Origin: Muricomes sp.
Lineage (GTDB): Bacteria; Bacillota; Clostridia; Lachnospirales; Lachnospiraceae
DNA length: 17,504 nt
Direction: 5' to 3'
Assembly (NCBI GenBank): GCA_020024675.1
Contig: JAHHTM010000011.1
Span: 1-17,504, forward strand
Part shown: piece by piece, positions 1 through 8,342 of the stretch
Numbering within the stretch: the stretch's first letter is position 1
Layout: every line of letters begins with the position of its first letter
Program-made: the position numbers and the translations under genes
Notes under the pieces: generated by a model
Told to the model about the DNA's origin: nothing
What the model saw: only the letters and a program-made list of their open reading frames with translations
Database searches by the model: none

Positions 1-1094
1 TTCTTATGTACAACCGAGTCTAAAGATATGTTCCATTGATCTGCACTTTTTATCAGTGGAACTTTGTTTCCACTCATGAGTTGCTTAAGATCTATAATGC
101 TTTCTGAAAATGCCCATGCCACAAGAAGTATTTGACAGAGTGCTTCTATTCCTTCTGGGCATAGAAGCAAGGCCGATAAAATTGTGGCCATTGCTTCTGC
201 CTCCGCTTTTTTTTGTGCATCTTTGAGCAGATATGTATAATTTGCTCCTGTTCTTAACAATACTATTTTACGTAATACCACTTCTAGATTATCTTTGTCG
301 CTTTTCTTCCCGCCAATCATATACTCTATTTCATATGATAGTTCTTTATTTTCTTTATTTTCTGCCGAAGTAAGTGCATTTGAAAATTTTTTCAGAAGAT
401 ATTCTCTGAACAATAGTTCATTTTCTGTATTTGATAAATTAGCAGGTATATAAAACTTTCCTTTTCCTGTATTCAATTTTCGCATCATTAAAAGATCTTC
501 TCTCTGCAATATTTTAGAAGAACATTTAAATTCTTTTGGAAGCGCAGCTGACAATAATGGGATTTTTTGAAGTTCTAAAATAGGTTCTAAATTTTCTTTT
601 CCATTTTCCCGACCTGTAATTTCTGATATATCTTTTGTAATTGTTTCATTTTTATCTTTAATATCTTCTCCTGCTATCTCCATTTTTTCCCAATCCTTTG
701 TCATCCCAATTAAATCCGTTATGGAAGATATCCCATATATATAAGTCATATACTTTATAGCCTGTTCTCTAAAAGATATGCCTGCTCTATCTGTAAGATA
801 TTGAATTCCTGAAATATCATGTTCTATATCACAAGAGCCATAATAATGTAATCGGTCTTCAATATAAGTATTTTTCGTATTTTCTTTCCCTCCACTATCC
901 ATGGCAAAAATATCATATGCTTCAAAAAGTTGAGGATCAAATTCTCCAAATATTGAAAACATTGCTCTATCCACTTCTTGACGCCTAATACTCTTTGACG
1001 TCTGTAATATCGCACTGTTTAATACAGTTGTAATAAAAGACATCAACAGGACAAAAATAATGCTTAAAAACGCTGTTACTTCACCTTTTTTCAC
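1..1094 (-). CDS. DUF5702-type Tad-locus membrane protein (3' end off window)
   Basis: The frame is open without a stop from a GTG at 1092-1094 to the window edge, giving 364 codons; the C-terminus lies outside. The N-terminus (MKKGEVTAFLSIIFVLLMSF) is a short basic stretch followed by one hydrophobic segment at about residues 7-27, as in TadE/TadG-like pseudopilins. After it comes a region with EFDPQLFEAYDIFAMD (about 51-66), which I associate with the DUF5702 family found next to Flp pilins in Clostridia. The rest is a large, mixed-charge, presumably extracellular domain. The GTG lies one base after the pilin stop, so the two are probably translationally coupled. The likely role is an accessory or minor pilus component exposed at the cell surface; the family's biochemistry is unknown to me. 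The DUF5702 name is from recall of the pattern, not a search. Confidence 0.8.
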   Translation of the reverse strand, partial: MKKGEVTAFLSIIFVLLMSFITTVLNSAILQTSKSIRRQEVDRAMFSIFGEFDPQLFEAYDIFAMDSGGKENTKNTYIEDRLHYYGSCDIEHDISGIQYLTDRAGISFREQAIKYMTYIYGISSITDLIGMTKDWEKMEIAGEDIKDKNETITKDISEITGRENGKENLEPILELQKIPLLSAALPKEFKCSSKILQREDLLMMRKLNTGKGKFYIPANLSNTENELLFREYLLKKFSNALTSAENKENKELSYEIEYMIGGKKSDKDNLEVVLRKIVLLRTGANYTYLLKDAQKKAEAEAMATILSALLLCPEGIEALCQILLVAWAFSESIIDLKQLMSGNKVPLIKSADQWNISLDSVVHK

Positions 1095-1095
1095 C

Positions 1096-1287
1096 TTATA
1101 TTCCCGAACTTTCACGAACTATTTTTTCAAATATTGTATTTACCAAAGAAATTAACTGATTTTTAAAGATCAATACAATTGCTATCAATACAACTAAAAT
1201 AAGAATCATTTCTACTACTGTAAATCCAGATTCATCTTTCCAAAAATCTTTGATCTTTTTACATTTTTCTTTTAGTTTATTTTTCAT
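1096..1287 (-). CDS. Flp1-like type IVb pilin
   Basis: This 63-residue prepilin has a basic leader of about 21 residues ending in Gly, then FTVVE and a long hydrophobic helix (ILILVVLIAIVLIF). The G|F junction with Glu at +5 is the type IV prepilin peptidase site and E5 of a class III (Flp) pilin. The predicted mature subunit is only about 42 residues, typical of Flp pilins. A strong AAGGAGG site sits about 6 bases before the ATG. It follows the TadC-like gene by 28 bases and precedes the DUF5702 gene by one base, so it is the probable major subunit of the fibre assembled by the upstream ATPase and TadB/TadC pair. No prepilin peptidase is present in the window, so maturation must depend on a gene elsewhere or beyond the left edge. 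Confidence 0.88.
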   Translation of the reverse strand: MKNKLKEKCKKIKDFWKDESGFTVVEMILILVVLIAIVLIFKNQLISLVNTIFEKIVRESSGI

Positions 1288-1315
1288 ATAAATCCTCCTT
1301 ACTTCATGCCAGTCT

Positions 1316-2542
1316 TTAAATCTGTATGCTTAAAAATGCCGGAACAACAATTATGATCAATACTACTAAAAGCATAAGAAACATAGGTCCTAATAATTTT
1401 GTTCCCGCCTCTTCCCCTAATTTTTTTGCTCTGTTCTTTCTTTCCTCAAATGCCTCCATGGTCTCTTTCTTTAATAATTCCGTCATTCCTTTTGTACCTT
1501 TTCTTAGATTTCCGGAAAGCAATGTTCCAAGTCTTCTATACGAAATAAGTCCGCATCTTTGTCCAAATCGTTCATAACTTTCGCTTTCTGTCATTCCATG
1601 TTGGATTTCATGCATGGTATACACCATTTCTTCATAAGCTGGCTGCAAATTTTTTCTTTCTCTTTGATAACTTTCTGCAATTTTAAACCAGGCCATACGT
1701 ACTGTCATTCCAGCTTTTACAAATAATGTAATCTGACTTACAATTTGTGGATATTCCTTAAGAAGCTGTTCTTTTCTCAATGTCTCTTTTTTCTTTTTTT
1801 CATAGTCTTCCCAAAAAACAAGAAACCCAGATAAAAAAATTCCTAGAAGTAAAACTCCTGCTGCTCTACTATCCTGTGGATATCTCCACTTTAATTTTTT
1901 TCCGTCTACGTGATCCGGAAGAATCACATATCGATCTGTCTTATTTTTCTTTTCCTGCTCCTTAACTTTTTCTTCTATTTTTTTCTTTTGAGATTCTTTT
2001 TGACTCAAATGTTTCGGCAAAACTTTTGCATAAAAAATATGTTCCATTTCCTTGTCATCCACTTTAAGAAGTGCTTTTAACTGAACTACTATACCTTGTT
2101 TTGGAATATGATCTTGTATTAATTTTCCACTTAAATCTATCAAATCATATCGATCCATTTCCCAAGAAACATCAACACCTGTGCCTGGAACTTTTGATAT
2201 CAGCTTGAGGTCTGACCTTACCTCATCAAAACTTTTATTATTTCCTAAAACCATTTTTTCCAATTGTTTAGTTGCTTTTTTCATAATCTGCGGAATTTCT
2301 TTCTTATTATAGTTTTGTTCATCTACTTCTATTTTCATGTCATGATGTTCTTTACCAACATCCGCTTTTAGGTATATAGTTTTTTTCCCTGATCCATGAA
2401 TTCCACGTTCTATGACATAATAGCCATCTTTGTTTTGTTCAGGTGCGTGAAAATAATCCATAATGGTAATCATAACCAAAAGAACTAAAGTAACTACAAT
2501 AACAAAAACTGCTGGTTTCTTTTTTTGTTTCACAATCTTCAA
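1316..2542 (-). CDS. TadC-like pilus platform protein with an extra N-terminal outer domain
   Basis: The 408 residues start at a TTG; the ribosome site GAGGTG is in the last codons of the preceding gene. A first membrane segment (about 11-28) is followed by about 190 polar, Lys/Glu-rich residues (30-225), then a second membrane segment (228-246), a cytoplasmic T2SSF-like helical region (about 250-382, with LLKEYPQIVSQITLFVKAGM) and a C-terminal membrane segment (383-404). The T2SSF region and genomic place identify it as the TadC partner of the TadB-like protein, forming the inner-membrane platform on which the CpaF ATPase acts. The long N-terminal domain between two membrane segments is not part of the TadC I know from Proteobacteria, and I cannot assign it to a family. 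It ends in a charged, coiled-coil-prone stretch (about 180-203). Confidence 0.8.
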   Translation of the reverse strand: MKIVKQKKKPAVFVIVVTLVLLVMITIMDYFHAPEQNKDGYYVIERGIHGSGKKTIYLKADVGKEHHDMKIEVDEQNYNKKEIPQIMKKATKQLEKMVLGNNKSFDEVRSDLKLISKVPGTGVDVSWEMDRYDLIDLSGKLIQDHIPKQGIVVQLKALLKVDDKEMEHIFYAKVLPKHLSQKESQKKKIEEKVKEQEKKNKTDRYVILPDHVDGKKLKWRYPQDSRAAGVLLLGIFLSGFLVFWEDYEKKKKETLRKEQLLKEYPQIVSQITLFVKAGMTVRMAWFKIAESYQRERKNLQPAYEEMVYTMHEIQHGMTESESYERFGQRCGLISYRRLGTLLSGNLRKGTKGMTELLKKETMEAFEERKNRAKKLGEEAGTKLLGPMFLMLLVVLIIIVVPAFLSIQI

Positions 2543-2544
2543 CT

Positions 2545-3237
2545 TTACACCTCAATATCTGTAATCCTTTTTCCTGCATAACAAGCTCCCAAAAATATCA
2601 CAAAACACATACTCATCAAAATCACTCCTGTTACATTTCCGTACAATATCCGCATAAACTGAGGAAATGCTACCTTCATGTAAAAAATGATGAAAAACGG
2701 AATCACACACATAATCTTAAATTCTAGCTTTTTCGAGGCAATCACTACCTGAATTTCTTTTTCCACCTCTCTTTTTTCACGCATTTGCTGTACTGCTTCA
2801 TTGATCATCTGTATGCCATCTCCTCCGGAACGTTTTGCCGCTGAAAAAACAGATATAAAATCTTCTATTTCTCTTAACTGTATTCTTTTGGAAAAATCTT
2901 TCATAATCTGTTCTACCGGTCGATTGATACTGATAAGATATACCATTCGTTCAAATTCTTTTACGATTCTATTTTCTTTTGGGAACAATAATTGTAGTTC
3001 AGCGAGTGCAGATCTTATTGCATTTTCTACTGAATATCCTACTTTTAATCCTTCAGCCATTGAGCGAATTCCATCCGTAAAAGCATCCAGAAATTCCTGT
3101 TCTTTTTTTCTACACAATGCTTTTTTCTGATATTCCAGACAAATAATAAAAAAAGGAAAAACTATGAATAAAGACCACCACGAGTCATAAAACAGATACC
3201 CTGTCATTCCCGATAATAGAACAGATTTCAATTTCAT
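2545..3237 (-). CDS. tadB: TadB-like pilus assembly platform protein (T2SSF domain)
   Basis: The 230 residues contain an N-terminal hydrophobic region (about 5-34), a cytoplasmic T2SSF helical domain (about 45-170, including FLDAFTDGIRSMAEGLKVGY and FSAAKRSGGDGIQMINEA) and two C-terminal membrane segments (about 173-192 and 203-221). The pattern of a leader helix, T2SSF and paired terminal helices fits TadB, which forms the inner-membrane platform with TadC. The start overlaps the end of the CpaF gene by 53 bases and has no good ribosome site, which suggests translational coupling. An internal ATG at codon 11 is possible but has no better site. Two bases separate its stop from the TadC-like TTG start. 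It is shorter than proteobacterial TadB, as is usual in Gram-positive Tad loci. Confidence 0.85.
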   Translation of the reverse strand: MKLKSVLLSGMTGYLFYDSWWSLFIVFPFFIICLEYQKKALCRKKEQEFLDAFTDGIRSMAEGLKVGYSVENAIRSALAELQLLFPKENRIVKEFERMVYLISINRPVEQIMKDFSKRIQLREIEDFISVFSAAKRSGGDGIQMINEAVQQMREKREVEKEIQVVIASKKLEFKIMCVIPFFIIFYMKVAFPQFMRILYGNVTGVILMSMCFVIFLGACYAGKRITDIEV

Positions 3238-4462
3238 TTTTATTTTTTCTATCTTTGTAATATCCCGCAGCCATAAGTTTTTCTTTCGCTTTGAGTTCTG
3301 ATACCTTCACAAATTTACCAATAATCTTTTCATTTTCCATTCCCTCCTCTTGAAATTCATATAAAACTTGTAATCTTATTTCTCCATCTTCTACGCCTAG
3401 AACTTCTACAATCTGCATAAGTTTTCTTGTATTATCTCTAAGTCTGCCCAAATGAATAATAATATCTAATGCAGAGGACACCTGTCGTTGTACTGCTCTT
3501 AAAGGAAGATCAATTCCCATCATCATCATAGTTTCTAGACGATACAGCATATCTGTGGGATTATTTGCGTGACCTGTTGACATTGATCCACTGTGGCCAT
3601 TTAGCATTGCTGATGAGATCATATCCACAACTTCCTCTCCTCTGACTTCGCCTATGATGATACGGTCCGGCCTCATCCTTAATGCACATTTTGCAAGAGT
3701 ACGAATGGATATTGCGCCATCTCCTTCCTGATTTTCATTTCTTGCTTCCAGACTTACCAGATTTTTCACTCCTTTTATCTGAAGTTCCGCGTTATCTTCT
3801 ATTGTGATAACTCTCTCATCTTCTGGTATGAAATCAGATAGTGCATTTAAAAATGTAGTTTTTCCAGCTCCCGTTCCTCCACACACAAATATGTTATATC
3901 TTGAGCGCACCAGCTTTTTTAGAAACTCTGCACATTCTTCACTTATACTTCCCCATTGCACCAATTTATCCATTGTTACTTTTTCTTTTGGAAATTTTCT
4001 TATCGTCATAATTGGTCCATTCAATGCAATCGGTTTTAAGACTATGTTGACTCTTGAGCCATCTTCTAACCTTGCATCTACGATGGGAGAGGCTTCATTT
4101 ACATATCGGTTTGTTTTTGCTACAATCTGTTGGATAATATCTTCCAGACGATTTGCTGAAACAAATCTTCTATCTGACTGATGTAGTTTTCCCGCTTTTT
4201 CATAAAAAATGGATTGCGTTCCATTAATCATAATTTCTGTAATATCATCGTCTTCTATAAGTTCCTGCAATATATCCAGTTTTCGAAAAGCATTAAATAG
4301 TTCTTTTCCAAGATACGTTTCTTCTTTTAACGAAAGATACCTTATTTTCGATTCTTCCTTTATCACCAAATGTATTAGTTCCCGAATTTCATCATCTGAC
4401 AATTCATGCTCCATATCAATTTTTTCGATTATCCTGTCATACATCTGTTCCAGTATTTCCAC
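3185..4462 (-). CDS. cpaF: CpaF/TadA family pilus assembly ATPase
   Basis: This is the motor ATPase that powers pilus assembly from the cytoplasmic face of the membrane. Its 425 residues show the secretion-ATPase order: an N-terminal domain with DDDITEIMINGTQSIFYEK (71-89), Walker A GGTGAGKTT (195-203), the Asp box IEDNAEL (221-227), Walker B RPDRIIIGEVRG (264-275) and the His box SMSTGHANN (293-301). All catalytic elements look intact. The start is a GTG, preceded by GGAAGGAG inside the end of the TadZ-like gene, whose stop lies two bases upstream. The C-terminus runs about 20 residues past KEKLMAAGYYK, where many relatives end; this tail overlaps the tadB start. Identification is secure at family level. 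Confidence 0.95.
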   Translation of the reverse strand: MEILEQMYDRIIEKIDMEHELSDDEIRELIHLVIKEESKIRYLSLKEETYLGKELFNAFRKLDILQELIEDDDITEIMINGTQSIFYEKAGKLHQSDRRFVSANRLEDIIQQIVAKTNRYVNEASPIVDARLEDGSRVNIVLKPIALNGPIMTIRKFPKEKVTMDKLVQWGSISEECAEFLKKLVRSRYNIFVCGGTGAGKTTFLNALSDFIPEDERVITIEDNAELQIKGVKNLVSLEARNENQEGDGAISIRTLAKCALRMRPDRIIIGEVRGEEVVDMISSAMLNGHSGSMSTGHANNPTDMLYRLETMMMMGIDLPLRAVQRQVSSALDIIIHLGRLRDNTRKLMQIVEVLGVEDGEIRLQVLYEFQEEGMENEKIIGKFVKVSELKAKEKLMAAGYYKDRKNKNEIEICSIIGNDRVSVL

Positions 4463-4464
4463 TT

Positions 4465-5382
4465 CTATGCTCCTTCCTTAACTGGAACAGCTTTTTGTAC
4501 TGTATGCTCCAGTACATCTTCGAAACCAAGCATTCTCAAATTTTGAGTATATTGTGCAAGCTTTGCCATAGATAAATTATCTTCTCGATACAAGGTATAA
4601 ACAGTATTACAAACCCGCAAAATTTCGTACAATCCATGAACAAATTCCCCCAAATCCAGAATCACTGTCTGATAAGCACATTCTTCTTGTATTGTCTGAA
4701 ACAATCTGAACCACTCCTCTTGCTTTACATCTAAAAGATCCCTTGATACTGGCATTGGTGGGATATAATCCACCCCATCAATTTGTTCTGTCATGGCACT
4801 GATATACATCGACATATTTTTTTGTCCTAGTCTGAAATAATAAAGAAGATCTCCTAAATTGTTTTCCTGCCTTTCTGAAAAATAATGTTCTCCACCTGAA
4901 TATGTTTCTAGATTTATATATAATACAGGTCCTTTCTTTAAAAGTTTTCTTCCCAGATTTAAAGCAAATTTCGTATTCCCAATTCTATGTACTGGAGAAT
5001 AAACTCCGATAAGAGATGACGGTAGTTCATGTCTTTTGATTTTCCCTGAAGATACTTCTAATTGATTTAAAATAAGTTCTTGTATTTGGTCTACAGACTG
5101 GTATTTATACACCCCCTTTTCTTTTTCTGTCAGTTCTTTTTCATTTCCTGCTGTTAAAACAAAACAAACATCCGATGGTATCTGTTGTCTTATTTCTTTT
5201 GGAAATTCTTCACTAATCAATAAAACATCTATTTTATTGTCTTGTGCAAAGGCTTTTAACCGCTCAATACTTTGGAAAGAATATAGCCGATATTTTAAAT
5301 TTTTCTGTTCCCGGAACATAGAAATCAGATTTTGAGCATATTCTTTCTCGCCTTCGCATATCACAAAATTTCTGCGAAGCAA
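4465..5382 (-). CDS. tadZ: TadZ/CpaE-like protein with degenerate P-loop
   Basis: The 305 residues start at a TTG 6 bases after a very good AGGAGGG site. The layout fits TadZ/CpaE: an N-terminal receiver-like domain (about 4-105, with strand-like VLLIS at 53-57 and CFVLT at 73-77) and a C-terminal MinD/ParA-like domain (about 123-300). TadZ proteins localise the Tad apparatus at the membrane. The region equivalent to the deviant Walker A is SPVHRIGNTKF (129-139): both the signature Lys and the Lys of GKT are absent (Asn at 136). A Walker B-like strand, TVILDLGEF (about 239-247), remains. I infer weak or no ATP hydrolysis and a mainly structural, polar-marker role. Being first of the recognisable tad genes agrees with its place in other loci. 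The family call rests on domain order and neighbours. Confidence 0.75.
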   Translation of the reverse strand: MLRRNFVICEGEKEYAQNLISMFREQKNLKYRLYSFQSIERLKAFAQDNKIDVLLISEEFPKEIRQQIPSDVCFVLTAGNEKELTEKEKGVYKYQSVDQIQELILNQLEVSSGKIKRHELPSSLIGVYSPVHRIGNTKFALNLGRKLLKKGPVLYINLETYSGGEHYFSERQENNLGDLLYYFRLGQKNMSMYISAMTEQIDGVDYIPPMPVSRDLLDVKQEEWFRLFQTIQEECAYQTVILDLGEFVHGLYEILRVCNTVYTLYREDNLSMAKLAQYTQNLRMLGFEDVLEHTVQKAVPVKEGA

Positions 5383-5403
5383 GCTATCCCTCCTATTCAG
5401 TTT

Positions 5404-5628
5404 TCATTTTTTATTACTGATTTTTTGAAATATTCGCTGTGAAAATACAGCATGACCTAAATTTAGAATGGATGGATTTTTATCCAACCCCAGATACATA
5501 AGATACAAGAAAGTATCTATGTAGATAAGCAGCACGAACAACTGCTTTGTGATTCGTATTATATAAAACGTTTTTGTAAAAGTCCATACCCTTTTTAGAA
5601 TTTGCTTCTTTTTGTGAAATCTTACCAA
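5404..5628 (-). CDS. Possible small hydrophobic protein ahead of the tad genes
   Basis: An open frame of 74 codons begins at a TTG with no ribosome site and ends 21 bases before the tadZ start. The product would have a basic N-terminus, one hydrophobic stretch (about residues 29-47) and a polar tail. Codon choice resembles neighbouring genes more than the very AT-rich spacers do, which is the only argument for it. Against it are the weak start and a good promoter-like sequence (5558-5586) inside the frame. I do not recognise the sequence. It may be a real small membrane protein, a remnant, or chance. Confidence 0.28.
   Translation of the reverse strand: MVRFHKKKQILKRVWTFTKTFYIIRITKQLFVLLIYIDTFLYLMYLGLDKNPSILNLGHAVFSQRIFQKISNKK
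5558..5586 (-). promoter_or_regulatory. Candidate sigma-A promoter of the tad operon
   Basis: On the minus strand TGGACT (5581-5586) is separated by 17 bases from a consensus TATAAT (5558-5563). Transcription would start near 5550, leaving a leader of roughly 165 bases before the tadZ TTG. The leader holds a hairpin at 5497-5521 (CATA/GATAC pairing with GTATCTATG, one bulged base), which has no T-run and does not look like a terminator. Confidence 0.5.
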
Positions 5629-5634
5629 AGTTTT

Positions 5635-5669
5635 ATATAAAAGAAGCCGGCAGATTCTTCTGTCGGCTT
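5635..5669 (-). terminator. Terminator of the sua5-upp-comEB transcript
   Basis: Just after the dCMP deaminase stop, the minus strand has GCCGACAGA, loop AGAA, TCTGCCGGC (arms 5659-5667 and 5646-5654, one A-C mismatch), extended by two A-T pairs and followed by a T-rich run (TTCTTTTAT). It separates the nucleotide-metabolism genes from the tad operon. Confidence 0.8.
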
Positions 5670-5674
5670 AACTC

Positions 5675-6163
5675 TTATAATTTTATTTTGATTTCCCTGT
5701 CTGTATGAACATACTTGTGATATTTAACCCCTGCAGCATCCATCATTTTTTTTGAAGCAATTACTGATGGAGTATCTGCATACTTGTCACTATCATAAAT
5801 CACTTCTTTAATTCCCGCCTGAATAATTGCTTTTGCGCATTCATTGCAAGGAAATAATGAAACGTACAGTTTTGTCCCATACAAACTGCCACCACTATAA
5901 TTAAGAATCGCATTTAATTCGCTGTGCGTAGTATAGATATATTTTGTATCTAATGGATTCTCTCCATCCCTTGCCCATGGGAATTCATCATCTGAACACC
6001 CAATTGGGAACCCATTATATCCCATAGATAAAATCTTATTATCCTGACTTACAATACAACATCCTACTTGTGTATTAGGATCCTTGGATCGCATTCCTGA
6101 AAGCTTTGCTACTCCCATGAAATACTCATCCCATGACAAATAATCAGTCCTTTTGTCTGACAT
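5675..6163 (-). CDS. comEB: dCMP deaminase (ComEB-like)
   Basis: This zinc-dependent deoxycytidylate deaminase converts dCMP to dUMP, feeding dTTP synthesis. The 162 residues carry the cytidine-deaminase signatures: HSE (80-82) supplies a zinc ligand and the catalytic Glu, and PCNEC (105-109) the two Cys ligands. NTQVGCCIV (30-38) and GYNGFPIG (48-55) are typical of the ComEB/dCMP deaminase group. I chose the ATG at 6161-6163 because AAGGGGGCAAG precedes it; a longer frame runs back into upp but has no ribosome site. It follows upp by 16 bases in one transcript, so pyrimidine salvage and dUMP supply are co-expressed. The competence name is inherited from Bacillus and does not prove a role in DNA uptake. 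Confidence 0.93.
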   Translation of the reverse strand: MSDKRTDYLSWDEYFMGVAKLSGMRSKDPNTQVGCCIVSQDNKILSMGYNGFPIGCSDDEFPWARDGENPLDTKYIYTTHSELNAILNYSGGSLYGTKLYVSLFPCNECAKAIIQAGIKEVIYDSDKYADTPSVIASKKMMDAAGVKYHKYVHTDREIKIKL

Positions 6164-6179
6164 ATTTACTTGCCCCCTT

Positions 6180-6809
6180 TTATTTGGTACCAAAAATACG
6201 ATCTCCTGCATCTCCAAGACCAGGGATAATATATTTATGTTCATTTAAACGCTCATCTAATGCACCAATGTAAAGATCTACATCCGGGTGTTCTTCCTGC
6301 ATACGTTTAACACCTTCTGGAGCTGCAATAATGCAAAGAAAACGAATATTTTTTACACCTCTGTTTTTTAACAACTGAATAGCTGCCGCACTTGAACCAC
6401 CTGTTGCAAGCATTGGATCTACAACAAATACTTCTCTTTCTTCACAATCTGCCGGCAGTTTACAATAGTATTCTACTGGTTCATATGTCTCTGGATCACG
6501 ATAAAGTCCAATATGCCCAACTTTTGCTGTTGGAATAAGAGACAACATACCGTCTACCATTCCAAGCCCTGCACGAAGAATCGGTACAACTGCTAATTTT
6601 TTTCCTGTAAGTTCTTTTCCAATTGTTTCACAAATTGGTGTTTTTATTTTAACATCCTGAAGCTTTAAGTTACGAGTAGCTTCGTAGCACATTAATGCTG
6701 CAATCTCTCCTACTACCTCTCTGAACTCTTTTGTTCCTACTTCTTCATTTCTAATATAGCTGATTTTATGTTTGATCAATGGATGATCCATAACATGTAC
6801 TTCTGACAT
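6180..6809 (-). CDS. upp: Uracil phosphoribosyltransferase
   Basis: Cytosolic pyrimidine-salvage enzyme that makes UMP and PPi from uracil and PRPP. The 209 residues match the usual family length. The PRPP-binding loop [13 protein letters not shown] (128-140), the ILRAGLGM segment (77-84) and the C-terminal uracil-binding segment [16 protein letters not shown] (193-208) are all present and look intact. The ATG overlaps the stop of the preceding sua5 fusion gene in a TAATG arrangement, and its ribosome site GAAGGAGG lies in the last codons of that gene, so translation is probably coupled. The sua5-(phosphatase)-upp order resembles the ywlC-ywlE-...-upp neighbourhood of Bacillus. Confidence 0.97.
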   Translation of the reverse strand: MSEVHVMDHPLIKHKISYIRNEEVGTKEFREVVGEIAALMCYEATRNLKLQDVKIKTPICETIGKELTGKKLAVVPILRAGLGMVDGMLSLIPTAKVGHIGLYRDPETYEPVEYYCKLPADCEEREVFVVDPMLATGGSSAAAIQLLKNRGVKNIRFLCIIAAPEGVKRMQEEHPDVDLYIGALDERLNEHKYIIPGLGDAGDRIFGTK

Positions 6810-8335
6810 TATTTTCCTCCTTCAGTAAAAGAATTTAATTTATTTGCTAATTTTCCAATCAGCGCTTTCATAATTTCGTAAAATTCTCCATATGCAGTTA
6901 GTGGCTGGCCATATGGATTTGGAATTTCTGTAGTATCATCAAGGAATTCATTAATTGAATATACATTCTGTGATGTTTCATATTCTGACAAAATCTTATT
7001 TTTCTGGCTCTCATCAAATGTAAGAACCAACGTTTCTTCGCTTAAATCTTCTTCCATAAACGCTTTTGATGTATGGTTCTGTAAAGTCATTTTTCCACTC
7101 TTCATAATGGCTTCTACTTTCTGATTCACCGGCTCAGGGAACAAAACGATCATTCCTCGTGATTCAATAGCATATTCCTGATATAAGTCTGCATTACGCA
7201 GTAATTCCGCTGCTACAGGTCCTCTGCTGGTATCAGTCTGACTTACAAACACAATACGTCTATACTTTTGCTTTGCAACAATAGGCGCAGCCGAAATTCT
7301 TACATGCCCCGCTGCTTTCTCTAAACGGTTCATAATTGCATTTCCGATTCCCTGTACAGCAAAAGACTCACTGTATATTTCAGAGATATCTTCTTCATTA
7401 AAATCTCTTAAAACAGCATAAAGATTTCTGGCAATAGTCTTTTCATTTTCACGGGTTCCAATATTTTTAACAATACCATGTGTATAATATCGTTCTGATT
7501 CATTTGTTGCAATGATGCCTACCTGACGTCCCTGCCGATGTGCCTCATACGCAAGCTGACGAATTGCAAGAACTTCTTCTCTTAATGTTCCTTCCACGAT
7601 CGTAAGCTTTGCATCCGGAGCATAATGACGATATTTCATCCCCGGAGCCTTTGGTCTTTGTGTACTTGAACTATCAAGAAGTGTCTTATCTACCGTTACT
7701 TCTCCTATCACTTCTTCCAGCATATCAGCTGTAATTGCTCCTGGTCGTAAGATCATAGGTGGCATAACTGTCATGTCGAGAATCGTAGACTCCAAACCAA
7801 TGTCTACACTTCCACCATCCAAAATCATATCAATTTTTCCATCAAGATCTGCTTTTACATGCTGAGCTGTAGTTGGACTTGGTCTTCCTGAAGTATTCGC
7901 ACTTGGTGCTGAAACATACCCCCCTGCTGCTACTATGAGCGCTCTTGCAATTTTATCGCTCGGCATTCTTACTGCAACAGTGTCCAGACCTCCTGTTGTA
8001 CCATATGGAACAGACTCACTTTTCTTAAAAATCATGGTAAGTGGACCCGGCCAAAAATGTTGTGCAATCTTTTCTGTCATTTCCGGTATATCGGTCACTA
8101 TCTTATCCAAAGCGTTAAGTTCTGCAATATGCACAATAAGTGGATTGTCCGATGGACGTCCCTTTGCTGCATATGTTTTTTTTGCTGCCTCCTCATCTAA
8201 AGCATTCGCGCCCAGTCCATAAACAGTTTCCGTAGGGAAGGCTACCAACCCTCCTTCTTTTAGTATCTGTCCTGCATTCAAAATGATACTTTCATCAATA
8301 TTATTTTTGTCAATTGTACTTATTATTGTTTCCAT
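6809..8335 (-). CDS. sua5: Sua5/YwlC threonylcarbamoyl-AMP synthase fused to a phosphatase-like domain
   Basis: The 508 residues join three parts. Residues 1-205 are a YrdC/Sua5 domain, with [15 protein letters not shown] (28-42), [13 protein letters not shown] (58-70), WPGPLTMIF (95-103) and [14 protein letters not shown] (142-155). Residues about 227-346 are the Sua5 C-terminal domain, beginning with [13 protein letters not shown]. This half makes threonylcarbamoyl-AMP from Thr, bicarbonate and ATP for the t6A37 modification of tRNA. Residues about 358-500 have the fold pattern of low-molecular-weight protein Tyr/Arg phosphatases (compare YwlE). The nucleophile Cys of its CX5R loop is Ser365 ([12 protein letters not shown]; Arg371 kept), and the general-acid Asp of DPY/F is Asn473 (IPNPYGQP), so I expect no phosphatase activity. 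I chose the ATG at 8333-8335; a TTG 48 bases upstream has no ribosome site. Confidence 0.92.
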   Translation of the reverse strand: METIISTIDKNNIDESIILNAGQILKEGGLVAFPTETVYGLGANALDEEAAKKTYAAKGRPSDNPLIVHIAELNALDKIVTDIPEMTEKIAQHFWPGPLTMIFKKSESVPYGTTGGLDTVAVRMPSDKIARALIVAAGGYVSAPSANTSGRPSPTTAQHVKADLDGKIDMILDGGSVDIGLESTILDMTVMPPMILRPGAITADMLEEVIGEVTVDKTLLDSSSTQRPKAPGMKYRHYAPDAKLTIVEGTLREEVLAIRQLAYEAHRQGRQVGIIATNESERYYTHGIVKNIGTRENEKTIARNLYAVLRDFNEEDISEIYSESFAVQGIGNAIMNRLEKAAGHVRISAAPIVAKQKYRRIVFVSQTDTSRGPVAAELLRNADLYQEYAIESRGMIVLFPEPVNQKVEAIMKSGKMTLQNHTSKAFMEEDLSEETLVLTFDESQKNKILSEYETSQNVYSINEFLDDTTEIPNPYGQPLTAYGEFYEIMKALIGKLANKLNSFTEGGK

Positions 8336-8342
8336 AAAGTTT

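Noticed and set aside
824..1015. 63-codon minus-strand frame within the DUF5702 gene
   Set aside because: It is an out-of-frame shadow; the true frame is open over the whole of 1-1094, with a membrane segment and family-like pattern.
6164..6244. Upstream start for dCMP deaminase overlapping upp
   Set aside because: There is no ribosome site there, while GGGGG precedes the ATG at 6163; the extra residues do not resemble the family.
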